A stretch of 64,000 nt of DNA from Phycisphaeraceae bacterium (GTDB lineage: Bacteria > Planctomycetota > Phycisphaerae > Phycisphaerales > UBA1924). The position numbers and the translations under genes are program-made. Location of the stretch: contig JAHBXH010000001.1 of assembly GCA_019636555.1 (NCBI GenBank), positions 3,010,928-3,074,927 on the forward strand. Reading direction: 5' to 3'. The notes under the pieces are model-generated. The model did not search any database. It worked only from the letters and a program-made list of their open reading frames with translations, and was not told the DNA's origin. Below, in pieces: positions 25,893 through 34,463 of the stretch. The first letter of the stretch is position 1, and every line of letters starts with the position of its first letter.

Positions 25893-28058
25893 ATGTTCAT
25901 CGTCGACGCAGATCCGCTCCTTGACCAACTTTCATTTCATTATTTCGTCCCACATACTGCTTCCGCTTTGGAAGACGCAAGCCCGTTTCAACTGATCTCC
26001 CCCGGAATATCGGAAACGAAGTACGCGTTTGCCCTGATCGCAGAATCTCCTCGCGATGTGACAGATCTGATTCATACCTCTGAAGACATCGTGACATATC
26101 GCATGGCGGGGCGAGGATTATCCGTCACTCCGCTTCCGGTTACCTTGCTTGAAGAAGTCCTTCCGCAAATGTCTTTGTCGGCTCTCACCGTTGTTGTAAG
26201 CGCGACCGAGGGTATAGCAGAGCAGACTGTTGCGGTGATCAAGACTTGTGTAGGGCCCGTCTTGCACGTGTCGCCTGCGATGTGGCGGCTAGATCGGAGT
26301 CTGCTTCGGGAATATGCGCTCACCGCGGCATCTTTCTGGAAAGATCGGCCTTCGCGAGCTCATCACGCGAAAGCGATTATTGACGGCCTAACAAATTGGA
26401 CCGATCCGCTCAAGGCCACACAATTGCCGCTGATGGACCGGAAACACCTACTAACATGGCCGAACTACAGCGCGTTGCGCAGCGCAGGCTTTCAATCGCA
26501 GGATTGGGACAGAAAGCCATTGGTAGGGACTGACAACGAACCGTATTACAAAGCTTTGAAAGAATCTATAGATGCCATCGTCGCGATTCGCGACGGTGTC
26601 GCTGCGGATCATCCCGCTGCCGACGCACGATCCCGAGTCGACTTGATCCTGACGTCCCCTGGCGTTGTAAAGCACTGGAGACAGAGTCCGAGACACAACC
26701 TCCCTTCCTCCACACAGTCCGAGGCTCGTCTTGTGAACGATCTGCTTCGTCAAATTGTTACGCGTGACAACTACAACTTTCTCCTTCAAGTACCTGATGG
26801 CAGCAATGCAAAGACGATGTTCGACTCTGAAATCGTCCAGCAGTTTCTTTCCGCCAATTTAAGAGATTTGGAAGTCTACACCGCCATGGTGTCCATCCGG
26901 GCCGCATCTAGTTTTTCACCGGTACTCCGATTGCCCACGTCGGTGAACGGTGCGCATCAAGAAATCTCGCAGCTTGCATCCGCTGTTCGCTCAGACAAAG
27001 GAGGCTCGCCGCACAAACTAAATCGTTTGACGAGAACGTTGTCTAAGCGACTAGCTCGCAACTTGCCTGAGTGGATATTTGAACGACTTAAGGCTTCTCA
27101 GCGCATCAAATTAATAAGCGATGCGCCTCTCGAATGGCTTCCGATCGACGGTTTCCCGTTGATGCTTCGGGCGGATGTTTCGAGGGTGTCAGTGACTCCA
27201 GGAAACATGTTTGTGCAGCAAACGCTGCGCTGCTCGGAGATGGCGCTTCCGGCAAGTCATTTCCAAGACGTATTGGTCTTGAGGTCGTTTGCACCTGACG
27301 ATCCGCTGCGATCGCTTCTCGCACTCAGCATGGATGTTTACAAAGCTGCTGGCAACTTTCCAAAAGTCCGAGTCAAAGACGTTTCGACTCGCGACGAACT
27401 GATCGCGGCGCTAAACGACTTTCACGGAGCGATTCTCGTTTATGATGGCCATGGCAAACACGATTCGTCAGACATTGGGCATTTGGCACTTGAGAAAGAA
27501 GATGTCAACCCTTGGAGCCTTCGTCAGCTTGCGCGAGTTCCTCCGATCGTAATCCTCTCTGCTTGCGACACGCAACCTTTCGGTGCTTCGCACGCAACCT
27601 CAGCGAACGGCTTTCTCGCAGCAGGCGCGCACACGGTTGTCGGAACAAGTGTTCCAATCGAAGGAAAGGCTGCCGCGATCTTTGCCGCTCGATTGCTATT
27701 TCGAGTTGGGAGTTTCCTACCCTTATTAATCAATCGCCCGTGGCGTTCATTTCGTTGGTCGGAGGTGTTCCCCGGACTTCAGAGACGACAATACACTTCG
27801 GAAGTGCTGCGCCGCCTCACCGCCCTAAACCAGTTGAGCTTGGGCGATAAAGAGATGATGGCAATCGAAACGTCCGTCGGAATGGCAATAGATACCGGAA
27901 AAGAGTGGTTGCAATTGCTGTTAGATCACATCGCAAAGGCAAAGCAGGTCTCGAGCGAGTCGGCGAAGCAGTTGGTTTTAAATCAGGCTGCGTTTGTCGA
28001 AGCTCTTGTCTATACCCAGTACGGAAATCCTGAACTCGTGGTCGGATTTGAGGGCTAG
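25893..28058 (+). CDS. CHAT-domain (caspase-like) protease
   Basis: A 721-residue protein. The C-terminal CHAT domain has the catalytic pair His520 (VYDGHGKHD) and Cys558 (VILSACDTQPFG), followed by a GFLAAGAHTVVGTSVPI strand typical of CHAT peptidases. A substrate-pocket strand region ISDAPLEWLPIDGFPLML lies at about residues 410-430. Residues 1-400 have no recognised repeats and may be a sensor. CHAT proteases act in bacterial conflict and stress pathways, often cleaving a neighbour such as a gasdermin or a sigma-factor inhibitor; no gasdermin is seen here. ATG 25893 is used; a TTG six bases upstream is possible. Confidence 0.88.
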   Translation: MFIVDADPLLDQLSFHYFVPHTASALEDASPFQLISPGISETKYAFALIAESPRDVTDLIHTSEDIVTYRMAGRGLSVTPLPVTLLEEVLPQMSLSALTVVVSATEGIAEQTVAVIKTCVGPVLHVSPAMWRLDRSLLREYALTAASFWKDRPSRAHHAKAIIDGLTNWTDPLKATQLPLMDRKHLLTWPNYSALRSAGFQSQDWDRKPLVGTDNEPYYKALKESIDAIVAIRDGVAADHPAADARSRVDLILTSPGVVKHWRQSPRHNLPSSTQSEARLVNDLLRQIVTRDNYNFLLQVPDGSNAKTMFDSEIVQQFLSANLRDLEVYTAMVSIRAASSFSPVLRLPTSVNGAHQEISQLASAVRSDKGGSPHKLNRLTRTLSKRLARNLPEWIFERLKASQRIKLISDAPLEWLPIDGFPLMLRADVSRVSVTPGNMFVQQTLRCSEMALPASHFQDVLVLRSFAPDDPLRSLLALSMDVYKAAGNFPKVRVKDVSTRDELIAALNDFHGAILVYDGHGKHDSSDIGHLALEKEDVNPWSLRQLARVPPIVILSACDTQPFGASHATSANGFLAAGAHTVVGTSVPIEGKAAAIFAARLLFRVGSFLPLLINRPWRSFRWSEVFPGLQRRQYTSEVLRRLTALNQLSLGDKEMMAIETSVGMAIDTGKEWLQLLLDHIAKAKQVSSESAKQLVLNQAAFVEALVYTQYGNPELVVGFEG

Positions 28059-28067
28059 AGTTTGAAC

Positions 28068-28150
28068 GGGCGGGTGGCACCACTCAGTCGCCCCGGGATC
28101 AACGCCGAACGGTCGTGCCACCACCCGTGGTTCCTCCACGAGTGGTGCGA
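28068..28150. repeat. REP-like palindromic repeat, copy 1
   Basis: A GGCGGGTGGC start, about 40 variable bases, then an imperfect 12-bp stem (CACCACCCGTGG with CCACGAGTGGTG) around the loop TTCCT at 28119-28147. The loop and overall order match copies near 29.4 and 30.1 kb while the stem sequence differs with compensating changes. Confidence 0.7.
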
Positions 28151-28203
28151 ACGGGGACGGACGTCCGTTCGAACGGGGAAGGACCTGGAAATCAATCGAG
28201 GCA

Positions 28204-28231
28204 CACCACTCGTGCAAGGCCACGAGTGGTG
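28204..28231. repeat. Palindrome related to the REP-like repeats
   Basis: A perfect 11-bp inverted repeat CACCACTCGTG/CACGAGTGGTG with a 6-base loop. Its arms match those of copy 1 but the loop differs. It lies in the 256-bp gap after the CHAT gene. Confidence 0.6.
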
Positions 28232-28314
28232 GCACGTTCAGTTGTGGGTCAGTCTGTGTTGAGTCGTGCCACCTGCCTCAAAGCCGAAGCGTCCGCGCCA
28301 CGTACCGTTTAAAG

Positions 28315-29334
28315 TCAGGTCCTAGTTGCTTTTGTTGTCGACTGCGCCGGTCGCGAACGCAGTTGCTGTAATTCCCTCAAGATAATCCGCATCTCATCTG
28401 CGTCAAGTCGTGACCGTTCCAAATCGACGGTTGTCTGCCCTTTGGAAAGTATTCCGTTTCGTTCCGTCGTCGCGAGGCATTCCACCGCCTTGGAGCCGGC
28501 GCTCTTCCCCTCGTGAAAGAGGATTACGCCGGTCGCAGCGAACCGAGACTGAAGTGTCGAGAGTTCGTTGTGAATAAATCGAATGTCGTAAAGCCCTGCG
28601 CGATAGAGTCGAAGAAAGAAAAACGCGAACAGTTCAATCAGGGTCGCAAGTGTAATACGCGGCGCCATGTTCACGAGCCACTCGTTAATTGGGGCTTTGG
28701 GATCATGAGACATTGCACTGATCCCTAGTAAAACTATACCTCCAAGAGCAACCGTCGCTCCCACCACCAAGTTAATGCCGTTACGCCGTGTAAGCGCGAT
28801 AAGTTCTGCAGAAAGCCGCCGCTCAAGAGCGTCGTAGAAGGCGACGAGACAGAGAACTTGATTTTTTCGATTCGTATCTTCCATTGCGTCGACGAAAGAC
28901 CATTGCTGACCCTCTTCAGTTTGTTCGGCACGAATGGGCGGTTGAACATTCGGTTGTTGGTGAGAGGGCTTGAGCGGCGATTGCTTGATTTCGCCCCGTG
29001 CAGCCGTTTCAATTGGAAGTAGAAGTTGCAACAGCGGCATCAGCACCCTTGGGGCAACCAGTTCACCTACAAGCAAATAATTCATCATACTGCATGCGGC
29101 GGCGGCCAGAAACAGCCCCAGCCCAGCTGCTTTGAGTCCTCCTCTCATGGGATTTGGCAGTTCAGAGTCTGAAAACACCAGAGGCAGTACCCAGCAAGCA
29201 ATTGCCGACAGACCAAACAAATACGTATACCAAGTCAGAACCCGCAACCTTCTTCGGTGCTCCACATATGCTTTGCGTACCAGCCGTGGTTTAAGCGGCC
29301 TATTGGGGCTTGCGTTTTTCTCTTCTTCATCCAT
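28315..29334 (-). CDS. Multi-TM membrane protein, unknown
   Basis: A 339-residue protein with a basic N-terminus, two helices at about residues 35-90 (YLFGLSAIACWVLPLVF, GLGLFLAAAACSMMNYLL), a cytoplasmic or periplasmic loop of 70 residues, two further helices (NLVVGATVALGGIVLLGI, LATLIELFAFFFLRLY) and a 110-residue C-terminal soluble part that may be a coiled coil. No domain was recognised. Codon use is A/T-shifted like the CHAT operon, which converges on it, so it may belong to the same acquired island. Confidence 0.7.
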   Translation of the reverse strand: MDEEEKNASPNRPLKPRLVRKAYVEHRRRLRVLTWYTYLFGLSAIACWVLPLVFSDSELPNPMRGGLKAAGLGLFLAAAACSMMNYLLVGELVAPRVLMPLLQLLLPIETAARGEIKQSPLKPSHQQPNVQPPIRAEQTEEGQQWSFVDAMEDTNRKNQVLCLVAFYDALERRLSAELIALTRRNGINLVVGATVALGGIVLLGISAMSHDPKAPINEWLVNMAPRITLATLIELFAFFFLRLYRAGLYDIRFIHNELSTLQSRFAATGVILFHEGKSAGSKAVECLATTERNGILSKGQTTVDLERSRLDADEMRIILRELQQLRSRPAQSTTKATRT

Positions 29335-29374
29335 GTTGAAAAGTGTACCAATTTCTGTTGCGCTTACCGCGTCG

Positions 29375-29460
29375 GCGGGTGGCCATGACCTTGCGTCCCT
29401 CCCGACCCGTGAAACTCATCCCACGCGCCGTGGCACTGACCTGGTTCCTCCAGGTCAGTG
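29375..29460. repeat. REP-like palindromic repeat, copy 2
   Basis: Begins GCGGGTGGCCATGACCTTGC and ends in a perfect 11-bp stem CACTGACCTGG/CCAGGTCAGTG around loop TTCCT (29434-29460). It lies 140 bp before the OsmC gene. Confidence 0.75.
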
Positions 29461-29599
29461 TGTTTTTGCTCGAAGGTTGGCCCTGATCCGCCTCTCCCCA
29501 TCGCACCAATCCTGAAAGCCCCACGAGTACTGGCACATCAAGTCCGCCAACCCGCCGCACCTTCCGACGTGTCAATACCCTCCTCCAAAGGGCAACCGC

Positions 29600-30064
29600 A
29601 TGGGCGAATACACAGCCGTGATCAAATGGTCCCGCGACGGCGCGACCTTCACCGACAACCGCTACAGCCGCGCACACGTGTGGCAGTTCGACGGCGGCAT
29701 CGAAGTTCCGGCATCTTCGTCGCCGCGTGTCGTCCCGATCCCGATGTCCGTCGCCGAAGCGGTCGACCCGGAAGAGGCCTTCGTCGCCAGTTTGTCCAGT
29801 TGCCACATGCTGTGGTTCCTGTCCCTCGCCGCGAAGCGCGGCTACTCGGTTGAAAGCTACCGCGATGAGGCCGTGGGAGTTCTCGCCAAGGACTCATCCG
29901 GCAGAACGGCGATGACGCTCGTCACACTCCGCCCCCGGGTCGAGTTCGATGGCGACACCCGACCCGCGCCGGACGACCTGCTCGCCTTGCACCACGCGGC
30001 ACACGAGCAGTGCTACATCGCGAGTTCTGTACGAACCGAGGTCCGGTGCGAGCCGATCCTGTAG
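29600..30064 (+). CDS. OsmC/Ohr-family peroxiredoxin
   Basis: A 154-residue thiol peroxidase-like protein. The two reactive cysteines are visible in SLSSCHMLWFLSLAAKRGY and HEQCYIASSV, with the usual EAFVASLSSC helix and a C-terminal beta sheet. It would reduce organic hydroperoxides. It is the only G/C-codon-rich gene in its surroundings and is flanked on both sides by copies of the same palindromic repeat, so it may have travelled as a unit. Confidence 0.88.
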   Translation: MGEYTAVIKWSRDGATFTDNRYSRAHVWQFDGGIEVPASSSPRVVPIPMSVAEAVDPEEAFVASLSSCHMLWFLSLAAKRGYSVESYRDEAVGVLAKDSSGRTAMTLVTLRPRVEFDGDTRPAPDDLLALHHAAHEQCYIASSVRTEVRCEPIL

Positions 30065-30089
30065 CGAATCAACAGGTATGGTGTTCGCG

Positions 30090-30175
30090 GCGGATGGCCC
30101 CGACCTTGCATCCTCCAGCTCGCGAAATTCCACTCTCGCATCGTGGCACTGACGTCGGTTCCTCCGACGTCAGTG
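30090..30175. repeat. REP-like palindromic repeat, copy 3
   Basis: Begins GGCGGATGGCCCCGACCTTG and ends in a perfect 12-bp stem CACTGACGTCGG/CCGACGTCAGTG around loop TTCCT (30147-30175). The first 20 bases align with copy 2 with few differences. Further CACTGACC/GTCAGTGCC pieces at 30208-30250 may be a decayed fourth copy. Confidence 0.75.
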
Positions 30176-30321
30176 TGTCGTTTGCTTTTCAATTCCTTTT
30201 CCGAACGCACTGACCTTGCCAAACCAAGGTCCGTGGCACGATGTCAGTGCCGCGACGTCAAGGCCACCTGCCGGAACCGGAGACTGGCGCAAGACCGACT
30301 TGGGCCATCTGCGACAAACAT

Positions 30322-31321
30322 TCAGTTCAGCTTCCTGAATTTTGGCTTCACACTCAGGGTGAGCTTTCCACCTCCAGTGTTCACGCCGAAATCCTGAACC
30401 TCTATCTCCACATGCGTTCCGGGCACGGCAATCGGAATTGAGACGACGTAGATTTTGATTGATTTCAACAGAGCATCCAGGAATTTTTCGAACAGGAATG
30501 AAGTCGCGGCACCGAGAATCTTGTTCACCAGATCACCGATGATTCCCGGCAATCCGATCACATACAACCCGGGGAATTCGTCGCAGAATCCGGATATCTG
30601 CAGCAGGCGAGTTGCTGCCTTATCAACAACTTTCTTTTTCGTATCGAGCGACAGGCCGCCCTTCAGCGGTCCCTTCAGCCCGAGGCCGATGGAATACGAC
30701 GCGCACGGATCCTTGCCGCACGGATTCCGGAGACAAACACTGGCCGTGCCCCATCCGGCGACATCGACCTCGCAGCCCATGAAGATCTTGTTCCCGTTGA
30801 TTCCTCCGTGAGCATTCCACACATGCACCCGATAGCACACCGAAATGTCGCCATATGCAAGCAGAAGATCAACATGGAAAATCGATTTGCATGCCTGCTG
30901 ATTGACGTCAAGATATTTCTTGGCGATGATATCGAACACCGCACCGTTGGTCGTCAACCATACCGAGTCCGGCGCGGCAATCTTGTTGCGCGATCGACTC
31001 GACAAGGTGTTGTCGCGATGGACACTTCGTCTGCAGCTTCCGCAGTTCGCTTGCGCCTCCTTCCAGATGTGGAGCGAGCCAACCGGCACATCGCCCGCCA
31101 ACCAGCACATTGACGGGAAACGGATAGGGATTGCGAACTCGGAGTGTTCCGGCTCGCACCTCATGCACGTGCACGTCGAGCGACGCGTTGCCTCCGACCG
31201 CGTCGCCGTTCTCGCTGGTGCTCGAGCCGCCGGTGATGCAGCCTCCGAGCGCGAATCCGATCGACATGCTCATAAGCAGACATTTGCCTGCTTTCGGTGC
31301 AATTGTGGCGCTGCGATTCAT
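30322..31321 (-). pseudogene. Lipoprotein gene split by a frameshift
   Basis: The 5' part, from ATG 31321, encodes a lipoprotein signal peptide (SIGFALGGC) and a plausible beta domain (VRNPYPFPVNVLVGGRCAGW); it stops at 30908. The 3' part is a different frame open to 30322, coding a plausible body (SVWLTTNGAVFDIIAKKYLD and onward) with many cysteines, but with no believable start of its own. The two frames overlap between about 31164 and 30908, so one indel near 30980-31040 would join them. It could be a sequencing error or a true lesion. Function unknown. Confidence 0.55.
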
Positions 31322-31377
31322 CACGGCCCCCTTGCGCGGCAGATTCGCCGCAAAGGCGACTTATAGCGACAAAGGCC

Positions 31378-31424
31378 TCCACAATGTTGTGGAATCTTTC
31401 AACAACTTTCCACAGAATTGTGGA
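31378..31424. promoter_or_regulatory. Two palindromes TCCACANNNNTGTGGA, 31 bp apart
   Basis: Identical 6-bp arms at 31378-31393 and 31409-31424, with start-to-start spacing of 31 bp, close to three helical turns. They lie 57-103 bases before the split lipoprotein gene's start, as an operator would. Each arm also resembles the end of a DnaA box (TCCACA). The rest of the gap 31325-31634 holds a hairpin at 31589-31603 and nothing else recognised. Confidence 0.5.
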
Positions 31425-31634
31425 TTGGTGGGCGGCTTGTTGGAGCAACCGTGCAAGGCAGTTGGCTTGATTTGTGTCCGCATTCCCCCACCACGCGGAC
31501 AGGAATGAGGGAAGGAGATTGTGGGTCGCTGGGATCCGGGGGTGCCGCTCGCGGACTCGCTTCACGCCCCGGCCAAGTTCGTTCACCGCTTCGCGGTGAG
31601 GAGGCACGACACTCATGCCGGGTGCGCAATCCTT

Positions 31635-32534
31635 CTATTGACAGAACCGAGGCACTTCCGCCCACAGCATCCATCGGCACAAGGCGATTCCGAGCCCGAC
31701 GGTGAGCGTCGCCGTCGATAGCACGAGCCACACCCAAAATGGGTTTCGGAGGCGCGTGCCCTTGCTCAGCGCGCACCAATTCCAGAACAGCAGCCACGCC
31801 ACGAGCATCGCGGGAATGGTGGCATCGTCCAATCGCCAACGAGCGATTGGATCCAAGTATTGAGCGTGTGCAAACCAATACGGTGAAAGAAGCCCTTCCA
31901 GCGCGAACAACAATTTGTCCCACCACGCTCCGATCGGCCAAGCCAGGATGCCCATCGCGATTGCGTACAACGCAAGACGCACGAGAGTCGGCGCCGCGAC
32001 ACTTTCTTCGCGAGATTTCGGGCGAAGTGCCGCGAGAAGCACGGGGCTTGTCAGCGCCATCGCCAAGAACGGGTAGAACCACCACGCCAGAAAGGGCACC
32101 TCGCTTTCAACAATCCAGCGGGACTGATTGAAAGCCCAGTTGATGGTCAACTCCGGACCGGAAAGCGCCCAGTAATGGATGCACTCCGCGACAAACGTGT
32201 AGAGCGCGCGGCAGAACGGGAAGAGCAGCCAGAGCGTCATGGGCAACGCAAACCAAAGCGCGGCCGGGACCGGCCTCAAGGTGTGGCGCGGCAGGACTCG
32301 CATCCAGAAGCGCCGGGGCCAGAGAATCGCGAAGGAGGTTCGCACGCCCCACCAGAGCCACTGCCGCATCCCGCGCGCGTGCTCCACAAGACCCGGACAG
32401 AGCGGGCTCGCGAACACATCCCGCCAATCGAACGCCAGTCCGCACTCAACGCACCGGCCGTCCATGGGACAGCGATCCCGCCAGCGCGCGACCTCGCCGG
32501 ATTGGTCGTAGCCGCAGCAAGGACACTTGGGCAC
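31635..32534 (-). CDS. Zinc-ribbon membrane protein
   Basis: Begins with a zinc ribbon (CPCCGYDQSGEVARW ... CVECGLAFDWRDVF, two CxxC pairs), then five to six membrane helices (WFALPMTLWLLFPF, FLAWWFYPFLAMALT, ALYAIAMGILAWPIG, WVWLVLSTATLTVGL). This layout is common in Phycisphaerae proteins of unknown function. GTG at 32534 puts the ribbon at the very N-terminus; the frame is open to an ATG at 32759, but the extra 75 residues look non-native. Confidence 0.65.
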   Translation of the reverse strand: MPKCPCCGYDQSGEVARWRDRCPMDGRCVECGLAFDWRDVFASPLCPGLVEHARGMRQWLWWGVRTSFAILWPRRFWMRVLPRHTLRPVPAALWFALPMTLWLLFPFCRALYTFVAECIHYWALSGPELTINWAFNQSRWIVESEVPFLAWWFYPFLAMALTSPVLLAALRPKSREESVAAPTLVRLALYAIAMGILAWPIGAWWDKLLFALEGLLSPYWFAHAQYLDPIARWRLDDATIPAMLVAWLLFWNWCALSKGTRLRNPFWVWLVLSTATLTVGLGIALCRWMLWAEVPRFCQ

Positions 32535-32822
32535 CTTGGATTGCAGACGAGGATTCCCCGATTTGCATGCGCAGGCAAAGCATGCGTTGATCTCATGGGA
32601 GTTCGTCGCATCGCAAGATTTTGTTCGCGGGGATCGCGTCGATTCTTCGTCCGCGGGTGGACGACCGGGTTCGTCGCCAGCGTTTGATGGCCGCCGCGGC
32701 ACGTGGAGCGGGAAGAGCGTTGAGGCAACGGCTTGCGTTGTGTCCGCATGCCCCCGCAACCCTACCGCGCCGACACGGACGGAGGAAACAGAGAGGGAAT
32801 TGAGATTGGAGTATCATCGAAT

Positions 32823-33041
32823 ATGGGCGATCCTTCCAAGGCGATCCTGTGTCCGCGATGCAACATACCGAAGCGGTACCTCGGCACGAAGCAATTCCAC
32901 GAAGGACATCGCTGGGGGATTCTCGGCGATCTTGGCGAACTGTTTGTCAACAAGGAAGCGTTTGACGTCTACGCCTGTCCGCGGTGTGGCGGGGTTGAGT
33001 TCTTCGTCGACGGAATCGGCGACGAGATGCGGCCGAGCTAG
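32823..33041 (+). CDS. Small zinc-ribbon protein
   Basis: A 72-residue protein with two CxxC pairs (ILCPRCNIP and YACPRCGGVEF) separated by 40 residues, which should fold round one zinc. No further domain. It is divergent from the zinc-ribbon membrane gene. A segment about 100 bp upstream resembles sequence at 31466-31525 (shared TTGTGTCCGCAT). Confidence 0.65.
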   Translation: MGDPSKAILCPRCNIPKRYLGTKQFHEGHRWGILGDLGELFVNKEAFDVYACPRCGGVEFFVDGIGDEMRPS

Positions 33042-33129
33042 GGAAGTGAGCGCGGCTCGCGCAAACACAACATCTTATGAATTATCGATTTAGCGCGCCT
33101 TTTTCAAGGCACAATCAAAATACCGGCTT

Positions 33130-33223
33130 TGCCCACCAACCCTCGTCTGCCCACAAAAGCCTCCTCTTGCCCATAAATCCTGTGGAGACAAGATCTTAGA
33201 CCCGTGAGGGCTGCCCATAAATT
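33130..33223 (+). repeat. Cluster of TGCCCAYAAA motifs, left side
   Basis: Four same-oriented copies begin at 33130 (TGCCCACCAA), 33148, 33168 and 33212 (TGCCCATAAATT). Two further copies lie at 37598 and 37627. The surrounding gap 33042-33373 has no gene. Confidence 0.6.
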
Positions 33224-33373
33224 CACCCTTGCCGTGTGAAAGCGTTTACACCGAAAATTTTCCTTCCGATCAAAAGGCGCTATGGCCGTGAGGCAGTTGC
33301 ACGGGTACCCTCGGACGCCGACAGTCATCGTCGATGGCGGGCCACTGGCAGCGGATTCACAAGGAGGTGACAC

Positions 33374-33529
33374 ATGGGCAGCAAGGCGTTTCGAGGTGCA
33401 CGTAGTTCCGTGACCGGGAAGTTCGTGAAGGAGTCATACGCGAAGTCACACCCAAGAACGACGCAGATGGAGAACATTCCGAAGCCTGGACACGGCGACA
33501 CCAACCGGAGCCACGGCAAGAAGAACTGA
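33374..33529 (+). CDS. Small basic protein before the SIR2-like gene
   Basis: A 51-residue frame preceded by a near-perfect AAGGAGGTGA site. It starts MGSKAFRGARSSVTGKFVKE and includes SYAKSHPRTTQ, matching a recurrent family of tiny basic proteins with an 'RSxxTGxFVxxxYAxxxPxTT' pattern (recollection). Such a strong ribosome site suggests it is made in quantity. The SIR2-like gene begins 22 bp after its stop. Confidence 0.75.
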   Translation: MGSKAFRGARSSVTGKFVKESYAKSHPRTTQMENIPKPGHGDTNRSHGKKN

Positions 33530-33551
33530 TCCAAGTCAGATTCAACGCCGA

Positions 33552-34454
33552 ATGTTTAAGCACACGTGTTACATCGTCGGAGCCGGAGGAAGCTGCGCGT
33601 ACGACTTCCCAAATGGCCGAAATCTTGTCGAGCAAATCGCATTATTGCGATGGGCGCCGGGAGTGGATCTGAAGTCGATTCAGGATCCCGGTCTGAATGC
33701 CTTCTCTCGACTGCAAAAAGATTTGAAATGGGCCGCGCCGGAATCGATCGACGAGTTTGTGCGACACACGAGTCCCCATCACGCCGCCGCAGCTTTTGGC
33801 GTTGCACTTTGTCTTCTGCGCGCGGAGCAGAATCATGCTTTGTCTTTGGACCACGAAGATGATTGGCTTCGCACCGCATTCAACAGCCACACAGAGAGCA
33901 TCAAGAACGATCCGGAACCAAATGTCTCTTTCATTACCTACAACTACGACCGACTCATCGAGAGGCACATGATGACCCGGCTTGCAGGCTATCGAACGGC
34001 TTGCGACTTCTACGATCGATTCGCGAGAATTCCGATTGTGCACCTGCACGGCGCATTGGGCACGCTTTCCAAGATTCCTAAAGCTGGCGGAACGCCATAC
34101 ATTTTTGCGGATCTGAACGCCGACACCGTCGTGGCTGCCACTAACAGCGCTTCGGCGTTACGGTTCTTTTGGGAGGAGAATCAGGATATAGTGCAGTTCG
34201 ACCGCGCACGTCGTCTCTTGGTTTCGGCAGATCGGATTGTGATCCTTGGAATTGGACAGGCGTTTCAGCCGCTATCGAGATTACTCTCCGGATTCAGCGA
34301 CAACTGGTGGAATGGCGTCGATATCTTTGCGACGGCATACCTGCTTCCTCAGGCGGGGCGCGAACGACTCTTGTCGCTTATTTCGAAGGCTAGAAAATAC
34401 AAACTCTGTACTCATACCGCCAAAAAATGTCTCACGGATGACGTGTACGCGTAA
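33552..34454 (+). CDS. SIR2-like domain protein
   Basis: A 300-residue protein. The nucleotide-binding start is TCYIVGAGGSCAYDFPNGRN; further SIR2-like features are FITYNYDRLIER, IPIVHLHGALG and RIVILGIGQAF. No zinc-binding cysteine quartet is seen, so it belongs to the SIR2-like family rather than classical deacetylases. Members act as NAD+ hydrolases in several anti-phage systems. Codon use is mixed. It forms a tight group with small genes on each side (22 bp and 9 bp spacing). Confidence 0.8.
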   Translation: MFKHTCYIVGAGGSCAYDFPNGRNLVEQIALLRWAPGVDLKSIQDPGLNAFSRLQKDLKWAAPESIDEFVRHTSPHHAAAAFGVALCLLRAEQNHALSLDHEDDWLRTAFNSHTESIKNDPEPNVSFITYNYDRLIERHMMTRLAGYRTACDFYDRFARIPIVHLHGALGTLSKIPKAGGTPYIFADLNADTVVAATNSASALRFFWEENQDIVQFDRARRLLVSADRIVILGIGQAFQPLSRLLSGFSDNWWNGVDIFATAYLLPQAGRERLLSLISKARKYKLCTHTAKKCLTDDVYA

Positions 34455-34463
34455 GGGAACACC

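Noticed and set aside
28068..30175. CRISPR-like array
   Set aside because: The palindromic copies are few, differ in sequence and are separated by genes; there are no regular spacers and no cas genes.
31378..31424. Possible replication origin because of four DnaA-box-like TCCACA arms
   Set aside because: Only the last six bases match, the arms are part of two symmetric palindromes, no dnaA or AT-rich unwinding region is adjacent, and an operator explains the layout better.
31466..32810. Two similar segments (31466-31525 and 32724-32810) around the zinc-ribbon membrane gene, sharing TTGTGTCCGCAT, considered as terminal repeats of a mobile element
   Set aside because: They are in direct orientation, diverge strongly after about 30 bases and flank no recombinase; probably ordinary dispersed repeats.
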